64,000 bases of DNA from Nesterenkonia sp. GTDB taxonomy: Bacteria > Actinomycetota > Actinomycetes > Actinomycetales > Micrococcaceae. Positions 54,695 through 64,000 of this stretch are shown here, piece by piece; position 1 is the stretch's first letter; each line of letters starts with the position of its first letter. Made by a program: the position numbers and the translations under genes. The stretch is from the NCBI RefSeq assembly GCF_029265375.1, contig NZ_JAJUJJ010000009.1, forward strand, positions 29,023 to 93,022, given 5' to 3'. A model generated the notes under the pieces. It was not told the origin of the DNA. It ran no database searches and worked only from the letters and a program-made list of their open reading frames with translations.

Positions 54695-57600
54695 AGGGAA
54701 GGTCCCTGCCGGTCGATACCGACCGGAGTGCGCGCGGCAGGGTCTTGCGACTGCTCCGACGGGGCGAGGCGGCGCAACGCGGCAGCGGCACGGGCATGGT
54801 CGATCTTCTGAGACGCAGCCTCCGGCACCGGGCCGAGCGGGGAATCGTCGCTGATCTGGTAGCGGTCGCGGTAGGCGGCGATGGTGCGGGCATCCTCTCG
54901 CCAACGCGTCTGCTCACGGTGGCCGGCCGGCTGGTCGCTGAGTGACTGAACCCAGGGCTCGCCTGCGTGGCGGGCGGTGTCGAAGATCGCGTCGGCGCGG
55001 GCTTCGATCAGCTCGCGGCGTTCGGTCAGGGCCTTGCGCATGCCGGCGGTGATCCGGCCCTGCACGTGTGGGATCAGGCCGACGATCAACCGCGGGGCCT
55101 TCCTCGTACGGCCCGACCCGGCAGGGCGGGCAGTGGCGCGAGCGAGGCGGTAGTGCATGACCTTGGCGATATCCTCGGCGTCGTCGAACCCGCGGGCCGC
55201 GACCAGGCGCGGGAACAGCGCGTCGACGTCGTGATGGTTCGCTTCGGCGCGGCGCAGCTCGGCGGTCAGCGCCCCGAACGCTTCCGAACCCAACGCGGCC
55301 TCGGCCTGCTCCTCGGTGAGGCCACTGGTGCGGAGGAGGGTGGCCCAGCGGTCGTGCTGGGCGGCTGCGGCGATGGTCTCGTACTCCGCAGCGAGCTGCG
55401 CGATCGAACCCCAGTGCTCCTGCTCGGCCGTGATGGTCTCGTGCGCGGAGACCTCGGCACCAGAGTGCTGCAACACCCCGAACAACACCGACCGGCTAGT
55501 CGCTTCCTCGTTGTCCGAGGGATGCGGAGCCGAATGGACCGAGTCGGGTCGGTCCAGGACCACGTAGGCCCGGTTGGAGGTCTTGCCGCGGGTCATGGCG
55601 ACGTAGAAGTTCTCCCGCGTCGTCGTTGGCTCGACCAGCACATGCGCGGTATCGACGGTGATGCCCTGGGCACGGTGGGCGGTGACCGCGTAGCCGAGGT
55701 CGACGTGCGCGGCCACGTAGTCCGCCGGCAGCACGATCGACCCGAACCGCCGGCCGGGCTTACGGATCGTGATCGACCCGTCCTCGCGCACATCCGTCAC
55801 CTGCCAGGTCTCGCCATTGCGTACCCAATCCCGGCCCGTCCCGGTGCGCAGACGTCGGTCGTTGCGTCGGGTGATGATCGTGTCCCCGACCCCGGCTTGA
55901 GTGCCCTCGGCCAGTGTCACTTCACCTGTCGGGGTGATGCGGCCTTCGAGGATGAGGTCGGCGCGAGCCCGCGCGTTGAGGGCGGTCACGTCCTCCCTTG
56001 TTTCGGCGATCAGCACAGACGCCCTCCCGGCGCTCCGGTCGGCGCGCCACGCGGTGTACGCGGCGTCGATCATCGCTTCCGCGTCCCCGTCGGTGATGCG
56101 GTGATGGCCCAGGTAGGTGTCGATCACCTCGGTGCGCCCGTGGCGCAGGTCGAGGGAGACGGCCTTCTCCCATTGGTGGGTGAAGCGATGCACCTCCACC
56201 AGCTCTGGGGCATCTTCGTGGCGGTCGGCCACGAGCATCCCGAACGCCCCGCCGGCATCAACCGACTGGAGTTGCCCGTAGTCGCCGACCAGCAGCACCT
56301 TCGCCCCCGCATCCGCGGCCAGGGCGGTGATGCGATCCAGCGACAGAGTGCCCGCTAACGATGCTTCGTCGATGATGACCAGCTGGCCGGACTGGAAGGT
56401 CTCGCCATACATGAGGTGGTTCTGCCACCACTTCGCTGTGTTCTCCGTGGCGATCCCGAGGTCATCGCCGAGGACCTGGGTGGCCACCGCCGACGGTGCC
56501 AGCCCGACCACGGACCCGTCACCGTGTTGCTTCTCCCACGCACGGCGCAACGCGTTCATCGCCGTGGTCTTCCCCGCCCCGGCGGGCCCGACCAGCACAT
56601 CGAGCACCCTGCCAGAGACCGCGACCCGCATGAGCGCGTCGGCCTGATCCGGCCCGAGCTGGCGCCCCTGCAGGTCCGGCTTGGCGACGACTCGCTCCAC
56701 CGTTCCGACATCCACGACCGGGCCAGTACGGGTGCCGGCCGATCCTCGGCTTCCAGCAGCACGGTCGAGGAGAACACCGTCGAATGCTTCGGACGAAAAA
56801 CCGATGTCCCGTCGGTGCGGCGGAACACGGCCGGGCTCGATGCCAGCTCCGGCGGCGTCAACCGCAACGACGCTTGTTCGGCGGCGTCGGCGATCATCCC
56901 TACGGTCGCTTCCCGATCCTGGACGGTCGCGAATCGCCAGCCCATCGACTGCCTGCTCGCTTCGGCGTGGAGGTTTCACCGCCGCCAGGTCGACCGCTTC
57001 TCACCCACTACCTCCACCACGGATGCACCGAGCTCAGCGATCGTCACCAGGGGGATGTCATCGGCCCGCAACGGCCGGGCCGCCTGCCCGCCAGTGATGA
57101 TGCTGGCCCAGCCGGTCGCGTCCGCACCAAGCAGACCGGTTGCACGTTCACGCCAGCCGGCGGTGAGGTCTGCCAGTGAGCGCACCTGCTTCTCCGGCCT
57201 CGTGGCGAGCGTCGCCTGAGCACGCAGCCGCACGATCGTCTTTGCAGATGGCCGGCGGCCGTGTTCGGCGACGTAGGCGGCGATGAGCTGGTCGGTTTCG
57301 GCATCGATCTCGTGGGACCGGGAGGAGAACTCCTCGATCAACTCCTCACTGACCCCGACAATCTCCCAGGCCGGGTTCCGATCCCGGCCCCGATCCCGCG
57401 CCTCCCACTGCAGGCCGAGCATCCCGGTAAGCCGGTCGGCCAGCACCGCGTTGTAATGCTCCGACAACGCGACCACTGCCGCGTGCATGGGCCGGCCATC
57501 CAGCGACCTCCACTTCCCGTCTAACGCGGTCTGGACCTTGTTAGAGATCACGACGTGAGTGTGTAGCTGGGGGTCACCAGAGCGGCTGTCGTAGTGATCG

Positions 57601-58235
57601 AAGGCTGTCGCGATCAGCCCGGTGACATCGACCTGGGCGACCGCGCCATCGGCGGCGGTATAGCCGGTGCGGGTCGCTGCGACCTCGCGCTCCATGAACT
57701 CCAGCACCTCGGCCACTGCGTCGTGATGTGCTTGAGCGATCAGCGCCTGGGTACCGGCGTCGGCGACGCCCCACAGCACCGAGACCGACTTCGGCACCGA
57801 GAACGTGTAATCGAAGCCCGCGACCGCACGACGGCTGCCCCGCTCGGTCTCCTCGGCCTCGATGCGGGCGACCTGCTCGGCACGCTCACCCATCCCCAAC
57901 TCGGGGTCGAGGTCGGCAACCCGCTTCTCGATCCGATCCGTCACGGAGACGTACCGCGGGAACGCCCGGCCCAGCGGCTCGCCGGTGATGGGGTCGCGGC
58001 CCATCCCGATGAGCAACTGCAACTGCGCCTCGGACACCTCATCCCCAGCACCGATCCGTCCGTCACCGAGGCCGGGCAGCGCCGAGCCCATCCAAGAGCC
58101 GGGTGGTGTTCCCGCTTCCGTGTAGTACCTGGTCAACGGGGTCGAGAGCGACCTGTCACCGTCTGCGGCAGCGATCGTGCGCAGCAGGTACTTGTAACCA
58201 TCGCCCGCGCTCATCACCCGCATCGACACCGTCAT
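54691..58235 (-). pseudogene. MobF/TrwC-type relaxase-helicase, inactivated by an in-frame TGA and a frameshift
   Basis: ORF 56976..58283 (DYTFSVPKSVSVLWGV, LHTHVVISNK) and ORF 54691..56979 (VLVGPAGAGKTTAMNALRRAWE, VIIDEASLAG, GYAVTAHRAQGITVDTAHVLV); bridging frame 56556..56945 carries the missing middle. Confidence 0.88.
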
Positions 58236-58389
58236 ACCGACGAGGTGAACAACACGGCCACTCGGCACAAGAGGCCGAGGCACATGCCGCCATGATGTGA
58301 GGTCTCAGCATCCAGCGAAGTCTGGGCCTAGGGCGGGAATCCGGCCCAACAGCGACGGTCCCCCGTGGGCGCTTCCTATACTCGACGTC

Positions 58390-58958
58390 GTGAGTTCTGT
58401 CGATCCGCTGAACCGCATTCGTGAGGGGATCGCGAGGCACTGGGGCCTGTCGATTGACCGGGGCCTACCGCTGTCGGGCAGCGAGGAGTCCGACAGCTTC
58501 CGCTGCGACGGATTTATCGTCCGCATCAGCCCCGCCTGGCGTACTGACGCCGAACTCGAATGGGCCTACCGGGTCGCCGCCGGTGCCGCCACCACAGTTC
58601 CCGAGGCAGCCTCGCCGCTGCCGACGGCGACCGCCTGACCGGTGTGATCGATTGGGACGACGCCCTCGTGGGCCCACCCGTACAGGAGCTGGCCTGGGCC
58701 GCGTGGGAGTGGACCAACGGACGCAGCACTTTGGATATCGACGCCGGCCTTGCCTTCGCGCGACGCTATGCCGGAGCAGGCGGCACTGCCACCCCCCTGA
58801 CGCGCGAGGAGTATGTACAGCTCGTCCGGCACCGGACCCGGCAGGACGTCATTTACAGCAAGACCATCGGGACCTGGGGAGCGGCAACTGACCCCGACGA
58901 CATCGCCTACGAGGCTGCCCAGCTCCGCGCCTTCGAGGAACTGCGCGTAGCCCTGTGA
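58390..58958 (+). pseudogene. APH-like phosphotransferase with internal deletion/frameshift
   Basis: N-terminus ...GFIVRISPAWRTDAELEWAYRVAA joined out of frame to C-terminal ADGDRLTGVIDWDDALVGPPVQELAWAAWEW...; HGD catalytic loop missing. Confidence 0.75.
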
Positions 58959-59294
58959 CCCTGGACCGCCGGCGCTCACAGGCCGCGACGGCGGCGCGCA
59001 CAGCGGCAAGGCAGCGACGCTGGTCTTGGCCCACGACGCCGCCAGTCATCCCCACGCAACACCACAGGTGCCTATCACACCGTCGATGAACAGCGGCACC
59101 TGCTGCCGCGCCAGCGCTGTGCGGAGCCCGACGGGCTTCGACATAGGGCTCCTACAGGTCCGCTCCGCGATCTACCTCTGCACCCGTTCTTCTTGGACGT
59201 CGAGGAGCTCGTCCTGCCTCGCTCGGGCAGGGGGCTAAGTGGGGGTCTGGACTATGATTGGAACGTTTTGCCTTCATCGCGTCAGGGGGTCTTG

Positions 59295-60023
59295 ATGCCT
59301 GTCCGTCCTTCCGTCCGTCTCGCCACGTCCGCCGCGGCGCTGCTGGTGCTTCCGCTCGCGCTGACCGCCTGCAGCTCCGACGAGGAAGAGAACCCGCCAG
59401 CCGAGACGGCCGGGACAACGGAAGCGCCAGGGGAGGGCGGCGAGCCCAGCGGGGGCGGCACCGAGGAGGACGACGGGCAGGAGGGCGAAGCGGCGGGAGA
59501 GGAGCTGGTCGCCAGCTGGCGTGAAGCCGCCCGCGTCGGCGCCTATGACGAGTTCGACGCGCTATGCGCCGACCAGTTCCCCGATGACGTGATCGAGCAG
59601 ATCGCCGGGTTCACCGGTACCGGGCTCTCCCAGGCTGAGATGATCGCCCCGGAGAACCACCCGATCATGGAGTGCGAGTACCGGGCCTTCGAGGAAAGTA
59701 ACGACTCCCAGATCGTCACGGTCATCGTCCATCGGGACGACGCGGCCGGCTGTGAGAGCTTCCTCTCCCCGGACGACGAGGATTATGACGCGGAACGCGA
59801 CATGTGGGTGACGCTGCAAGACGGCTACGCCTCAGCATTCACCTGCGTCGACGGGACCATCAGCATCGACGTGACCGCCAGCGCGATGGACTCCTCCCCG
59901 ACGAACGCGATGCTCGAAGACGACACATTCATCACGGACGTCGCCACTGCGCTGCTCGACTCCTGGAACGAGTGGGAGGCGGCCGCCGAGGAGGCCCGCG
60001 TCACCACCGTCGAACAGCGCTGA
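59295..60023 (+). CDS. Putative lipoprotein, hypothetical
   Basis: MPVRPSVRLATSAAALLVLPLALTACSSDEEE lipobox. Confidence 0.78.
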   Translation: MPVRPSVRLATSAAALLVLPLALTACSSDEEENPPAETAGTTEAPGEGGEPSGGGTEEDDGQEGEAAGEELVASWREAARVGAYDEFDALCADQFPDDVIEQIAGFTGTGLSQAEMIAPENHPIMECEYRAFEESNDSQIVTVIVHRDDAAGCESFLSPDDEDYDAERDMWVTLQDGYASAFTCVDGTISIDVTASAMDSSPTNAMLEDDTFITDVATALLDSWNEWEAAAEEARVTTVEQR

Positions 60024-60138
60024 GACGCGAAGTCAGCCGCGTCGATCCGTCACGGACCTTTCCCGATGACGGTACCCTCGTATTCACCGGTTCGGTCTCA
60101 GTAACGACAAAAGAGGGCGCCAACAAGGACAAACTCCG

Positions 60139-60468
60139 GTGATCGGTTACGCCGCCATGCTGAGCCTGATCATGAAGCACGTCCCCCGCGAGGAGGCCTC
60201 CTCCAGCGTCGGGGTCAACACCCTCATGCGCTCGATGGGCAGCACGACCGCCGGCGCCGTCATGGCGATCGTCCTGACCAGCCAGACCATCACCATCCCC
60301 GGCGCAGAGGCCGCCATCCCCGCACGCGGCGCCTTCCAGACCTGTTTCACCATCGGAGCCGCCGCCGCACTCGTCGCCGTAGCCCTTACCCTCCTCATCC
60401 CCCGATACAAGAAACCAGCCGAACCGGCCACAACGCACGCCAACGAGCTCGTCACGACCGACGCCTAA
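60139..60468 (+). pseudogene. C-terminal fragment of an MFS (EmrB/QacA-like) transporter
   Basis: KHVPREEASSSVGVNTLMRSMGSTTAGAVMAIVL... last TM helices only. Confidence 0.75.
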
Positions 60469-60672
60469 TCCACACTTGGACCCGGGCGGCCCGCCGACCG
60501 AGCGCGACGACGATGCCGCCGGAAGATTCGGCATGTACCGGATGTCAGTTATCGCCAGAGCCCACAGTCGGCGGAGCGTGAGCCCGATGTTTCCGTGAGT
60601 GCGACCGGGAATTGGGGGTGAGCAGGGTCGTGTGGCCATGGTGTGCCGAGGCGTCCTCTCAAGCCTCCGATA

Positions 60673-62352
60673 TCAGCCAGCGCGGTTCACATGTGAGTGG
60701 GCATGGCCGACGGCGGCATCGAGATCATCGAAGAGATGCTTGTGGTGGCGCAGCGCGCTGAGCACCCCGATGCGCTGGAACAGCTTGAGATGGCCTTCCT
60801 GCACGCCTTTGATGAGCACGGTGATCCCTCGGCGTTCCAGGGTCCGCACCACCTCAGAGAGGATGCGTGCGCCCGTTGCGTCGACGAGCTCGAGCTGAGA
60901 CATCCTAAGGATCACCACGCTGACGCCATCGAGCCGGGTGACCTCCTCGAAGATGCGATCGGAGGAGACGAAGAACAGCGGACCATCGAATCGCACGATC
61001 GCAATTGACGGCTCCATCTGCTCCGGCTCCTTGATGGAGGGGGTTCGCTCGACTGTCACGCCGGTGGTCCGAGAAAGGCTGCGCAGTGCGAAGACGGCAG
61101 CCACCACCATTCCGATCGCCACTGCGACGATGAGGTCGAAGGAGACGGTGATGACCGCTGTGACCGCGAAGCCAACTGCATCGGCCCGGGTGGAACGCAT
61201 GATCGCCAGCACTGTGGCCAGATGGATCATCCGCAGCGCAGTGACGAAGAGTACTCCGCCCAGCGCAGCCAGTGGGACGTGGCTCACCGGACCGGCGGCG
61301 GCAAGCACGATCATCAGCAGGACAACGCTGTGCATGATCGCCGAGAGCCGGGTCCGGGCTCCGGAGCGGATGTTCACCGACGTGCGGGCGATGGCGCCGG
61401 TGGCCGGCATACCGCCGAAGAGGGATGAGCCGACTGAGGCCAGTCCCTGCCCGAGGAGCTCTCGGTCCGGGTGATAGGCGCCGGCGTCTGACATCGACGC
61501 CGCTACTCGAGCGGAGAGCAGGGACTCGATAGCGGCCAGGGCGGCGATCGTTCCAGCGGCCGGTAGCAGAGTGCCCAGCGTTTCGAAGGTGATCTCCGGC
61601 AGGGCGGGCGAGGGTAGGGAGCGCGGGATCTCCCCGATCGTCTCCAGCGGAGTGGGGATGATGGTGGTCAGTACCGTGACTACGGCGATGCCGATCAGTG
61701 ATCCTGGGATCGCTGGGTGAATCCGTGGAATGAGCACCATGCACACTGCCACGATGCCCACTGCCGCCATACTGTAGGGCACATAAGACCAATCGGCCTC
61801 GGTGATGAGTTGGCCGGCGGCGATGAACGCGTTGGTGCTGTGCTCCCCAGGGCCAGGTGAGCCCGCTGAGGTGACGAGCGGAACCTGCTGAAGGAAGATG
61901 ATCGCCGCGATCCCGAGGGTGAACCCCTCGATGACGGGCCAGGGGATGAAGGAGACTGCCCGGCCGAGCCGCAGCAGACCGGCGGCCAGGACCAGCACCC
62001 CGGCGATGAGAGTCACTGCGACCACTGCTCCGGGACCGTGGGAGGCCACGATCGGTACCAGCACCACGACCATCGCGCCGGTGGGCCCGGAGACCTGGAC
62101 GTGTGAGCCGCCGAAGACTGCGGCGAGGAATCCCGCGACGATGGCGGTGATCAGGCCTTGTTCAGCGCTCAGCCCCGAACTGACTCCGAAGCCCAGGGCC
62201 AGAGGCAGCGCGACAATCCCCGTGGTAACTCCGGCAACCAGATCCCTTGGCCAGGACCGTGGGGCTTCCCGGTAGTCAGCGGGTGAGGGCAGTAGCGAAG
62301 TGCCGTGCCGCAGCGTGGCGCGCCACCGTGAGGCTGTCCGGTTCTTGCTCAT
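60673..62352 (-). CDS. SulP-family inorganic anion transporter with STAS domain
   Basis: DLVAGVTTGIVALPLALGFGVSSGLSAEQGL, SGPTGAMVVVL, C-terminal STAS domain. Confidence 0.93.
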   Translation of the reverse strand: MSKNRTASRWRATLRHGTSLLPSPADYREAPRSWPRDLVAGVTTGIVALPLALGFGVSSGLSAEQGLITAIVAGFLAAVFGGSHVQVSGPTGAMVVVLVPIVASHGPGAVVAVTLIAGVLVLAAGLLRLGRAVSFIPWPVIEGFTLGIAAIIFLQQVPLVTSAGSPGPGEHSTNAFIAAGQLITEADWSYVPYSMAAVGIVAVCMVLIPRIHPAIPGSLIGIAVVTVLTTIIPTPLETIGEIPRSLPSPALPEITFETLGTLLPAAGTIAALAAIESLLSARVAASMSDAGAYHPDRELLGQGLASVGSSLFGGMPATGAIARTSVNIRSGARTRLSAIMHSVVLLMIVLAAAGPVSHVPLAALGGVLFVTALRMIHLATVLAIMRSTRADAVGFAVTAVITVSFDLIVAVAIGMVVAAVFALRSLSRTTGVTVERTPSIKEPEQMEPSIAIVRFDGPLFFVSSDRIFEEVTRLDGVSVVILRMSQLELVDATGARILSEVVRTLERRGITVLIKGVQEGHLKLFQRIGVLSALRHHKHLFDDLDAAVGHAHSHVNRAG

Positions 62353-62729
62353 GAAGCAGAGGCACCGGCCGTCGGCGGAAGGGCGGGGAGTTCTCTGGCG
62401 TCGGCGAGCCGGCCCTCGTCCTCCTCCAGCATTGTCAGGAGCAGGCCCCGGGCGACGGCGAGCAGTTCCGCGGTGCGTTGATCCTGCAGCCGGTAGTAGA
62501 CGTGGCTCGCCCGCCGTTGTGAGACCACCAGGCGGTGTCTGCGTAGCACGGCGAGATGCTGGGAGAGGTGGGAGGCTTCGAGCTCGGTGTCCTCTTGGAG
62601 TTCAGCCACGCTGACCTCTGGGGCGCCGGCAAGCAGTTCCAGGATTCGGATGCGGTATGGGTGCGCCAGCCCTTTGAACAGGTTCGCCTTGACCTCGTAT
62701 AGGGGGCGCTGCAAGTGAGTTAGTGGCAT
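62349..62729 (-). CDS. ArsR-family transcriptional regulator
   Basis: LFKGLAHPYRIRILELLAGAPEVSVAELQEDTELEASHLSQHLAVLRRHRLVVSQRRASHVYYRL; overlaps sulP start. Confidence 0.92.
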   Translation of the reverse strand: MPLTHLQRPLYEVKANLFKGLAHPYRIRILELLAGAPEVSVAELQEDTELEASHLSQHLAVLRRHRLVVSQRRASHVYYRLQDQRTAELLAVARGLLLTMLEEDEGRLADARELPALPPTAGASAS

Positions 62730-62748
62730 GATGAAATCATCATGCCAC
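62723..62748. promoter_or_regulatory. 26-bp palindrome over the ArsR start codon, putative operator
   Basis: GTGGCATGATGA-AA-TCATCATGCCAC; 12-bp perfect arms. Confidence 0.75.
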
Positions 62749-63053
62749 AGTCTGTTACCCGGTGCTGTTCCCGACTCCTTGGGAGGCAGCGGCGTAGGCG
62801 GTGATCGGGAACCGCATCCGCGTCACTCAGGCCGCCGTGATCAAGCAACGATTCGCCGCGCGTTTCGGACACCGCGCAGAGTTTCGGTGCGGGCAGGTAT
62901 TCGAGAGTTTCCCTGGCCCCGACATCGTGCTCTCCCTCCCGGTTGTGTCCGGACTGAGCGTGCGCAAGTTCGACACACTCAAAGGCATCGCTCAAGCGGC
63001 TCTTCCCGTATGAGGGTGTAGGTCCTGCTGGCGCGTCGGTCCCCGGGTGGGGG

Positions 63054-63106
63054 TCGAGGTCTTCCGAAGATGAAGGTTCTGACGCCTGACATCTGGAAGA
63101 CCTCGA
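63054..63106. repeat. Long inverted repeat just upstream of the ISL3 transposase start
   Basis: TCGAGGTCTTCC ... GGAAGACCTCGA, 12-bp perfect arms. Confidence 0.8.
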
Positions 63107-63107
63107 C

Positions 63108-63283
63108 GTGCCCGACGCTACCCCGCCGGCCGGCTTCGGCCGGCCTGGCCTGACCATCTTCGCCCGACTCGACGGCCTCGGCCTGTCGGTGATCGGGCAG
63201 CGCCTCGAGCCCGATCGCGCGGTTCTCTCCTGTCGGGTCGTCGAGCCCGACCGCTGGTGCCACGACTGCGGCGGAGAGGGTCT
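63108..63283 (+). pseudogene. ISL3-family transposase, N-terminal fragment
   Basis: VPDATPPAGFGRPGLTIFARLDGLGLSVIGQRLEPDRAVLSCRVVEPDRWCHDCGGEG; interrupted by IS3-like end. Confidence 0.8.
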
Positions 63284-64000
63284 GAATCGCCCTGGGTTTT
63301 GTTCCTACCTGCTTCCCTGTCCAGCGAGCGCTGGCTGGGCTGATTCGAGGCCAGCGTAGTACGCCTCCTCGACCTCGACCGGCGTGCGGTAATCGAGCTC
63401 GCCGTGGAGACGAGCGTTATTCCACCACCACACGTACTCGAGCGTCGCGAGCTCGACCTGCTCGACCGTCCGCCACGGGCCCTTCCGACGGATCAGCTCG
63501 GTCTTGTAGAGCCCGTTGACGGCCTCGGCGAGGGCGTTGTCGTAGCTGTCACCGACGCTCCCTGTCGACGGGGTCGCGCCGAGCTCGTTGATGCGATCCG
63601 TGTAGACGACCGAGAGGTAGTTCGACCCATGATCGGCGTGGTGGACGAGGTCATCGAGCGACCCGCGCGCGCCCCACGCGGCCATGTTCAACGCCTGTAA
63701 CGGCAGCACCTCCGCGCGCAGCGTCCCGGCGACGTTCCAACCGACGATCATGCGGGAGAACACGTCGATCACGAACGCGACATACGCCATCCCCGCCCAC
63801 GTTCCGACATACGTGATGTCCGCGACTCACAACCGGTTCGGCGCGGGAGCGGAGAAGTTGCGTTCGACGAGATCCATCGGCTGCGCGATGGTCGGGTCGG
63901 ACTTCGTGGTGAACACCTTCTTCGACCGCGCCACCCCGCGCACCCCGGCGAGCTTCATGAGCCGCGCGGTCTGGTCACGCCCGATGTCCCACCCCTCCCG
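63283..64000 (-). mobile_element. IS3-family insertion sequence, partial; orfB with in-frame TGA at 63827-63829
   Basis: Integrase core FVIDVFSRMIVGW...DHGSNY...VGDSYDNALAEAVNGLYKTELI...WWNNARLHGELDYRTP; terminus TGAATCGCCCTGGGTTTTG; continues off the window. Confidence 0.85.

Larger units (their letters stand above)
48988..64000. mobile_element. Accessory island / integrated plasmid-like region; right end outside the window
   Basis: Abrupt truncation of a core gene followed by relaxase, DprA-like, AlbA_2, gene fragments and IS remnants. Confidence 0.7.

Noticed and set aside
54967-56358. 463-aa plus-strand ORF opposite the relaxase
   Set aside because: Shadow of the helicase domain; no recognisable motifs.
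62801-63013. 70-aa plus-strand ORF between arsR and the ISL3 fragment
   Set aside because: No family recognised and flanked by remnants; insufficient evidence for a gene.
56976-63829. UGA recoded as Trp in this organism
   Set aside because: Many genes in the window terminate normally at TGA; decay of mobile genes is simpler.
1-64000. CRISPR array or rRNA operon
   Set aside because: No regularly spaced repeats or rRNA-like sequence noticed on reading.

Overview
High-GC actinobacterial chromosome segment, probably Micrococcaceae-like judging from gene content and order (inference). Positions 1 to about 48,985 read as dense core genome: tandem PLP aminotransferases, lpdA-like reductase, a nucleoside-catabolism run (punA/sugar mutase/deoC), mfd, a LuxR-type two-component locus flanked by DedA genes, an alkylation-repair cluster, an S8 peptidase with a small partner gene, pth-rplY-prs-glmU-tRNA-Gln, and an HTH / secreted VWA / Ser-Thr kinase locus. 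At about 48,987 an ABC-F gene is cut off inside its Walker B/LDEP motif and the sequence becomes accessory: a second, intact ABC-F, a DprA-like gene, an AlbA_2 protein, a dead MobF relaxase, truncated APH and MFS genes, a SulP/ArsR pair, and nested IS remnants (ISL3 interrupted by IS3). The most interesting signals are non-coding. (1) A 20-bp dyad sits exactly 77 nt upstream of both a DedA gene and a glycosyltransferase-DedA operon, which flank a two-component system, and the proximal promoters are near-identical. (2) Paired TTTGCNNNNGCAAA operators have the same geometry in front of two paralogous secreted/VWA membrane proteins, with related sites upstream of an HTH regulator gene. All calls come from reading the sequence and supplied ORFs; no database search was run.
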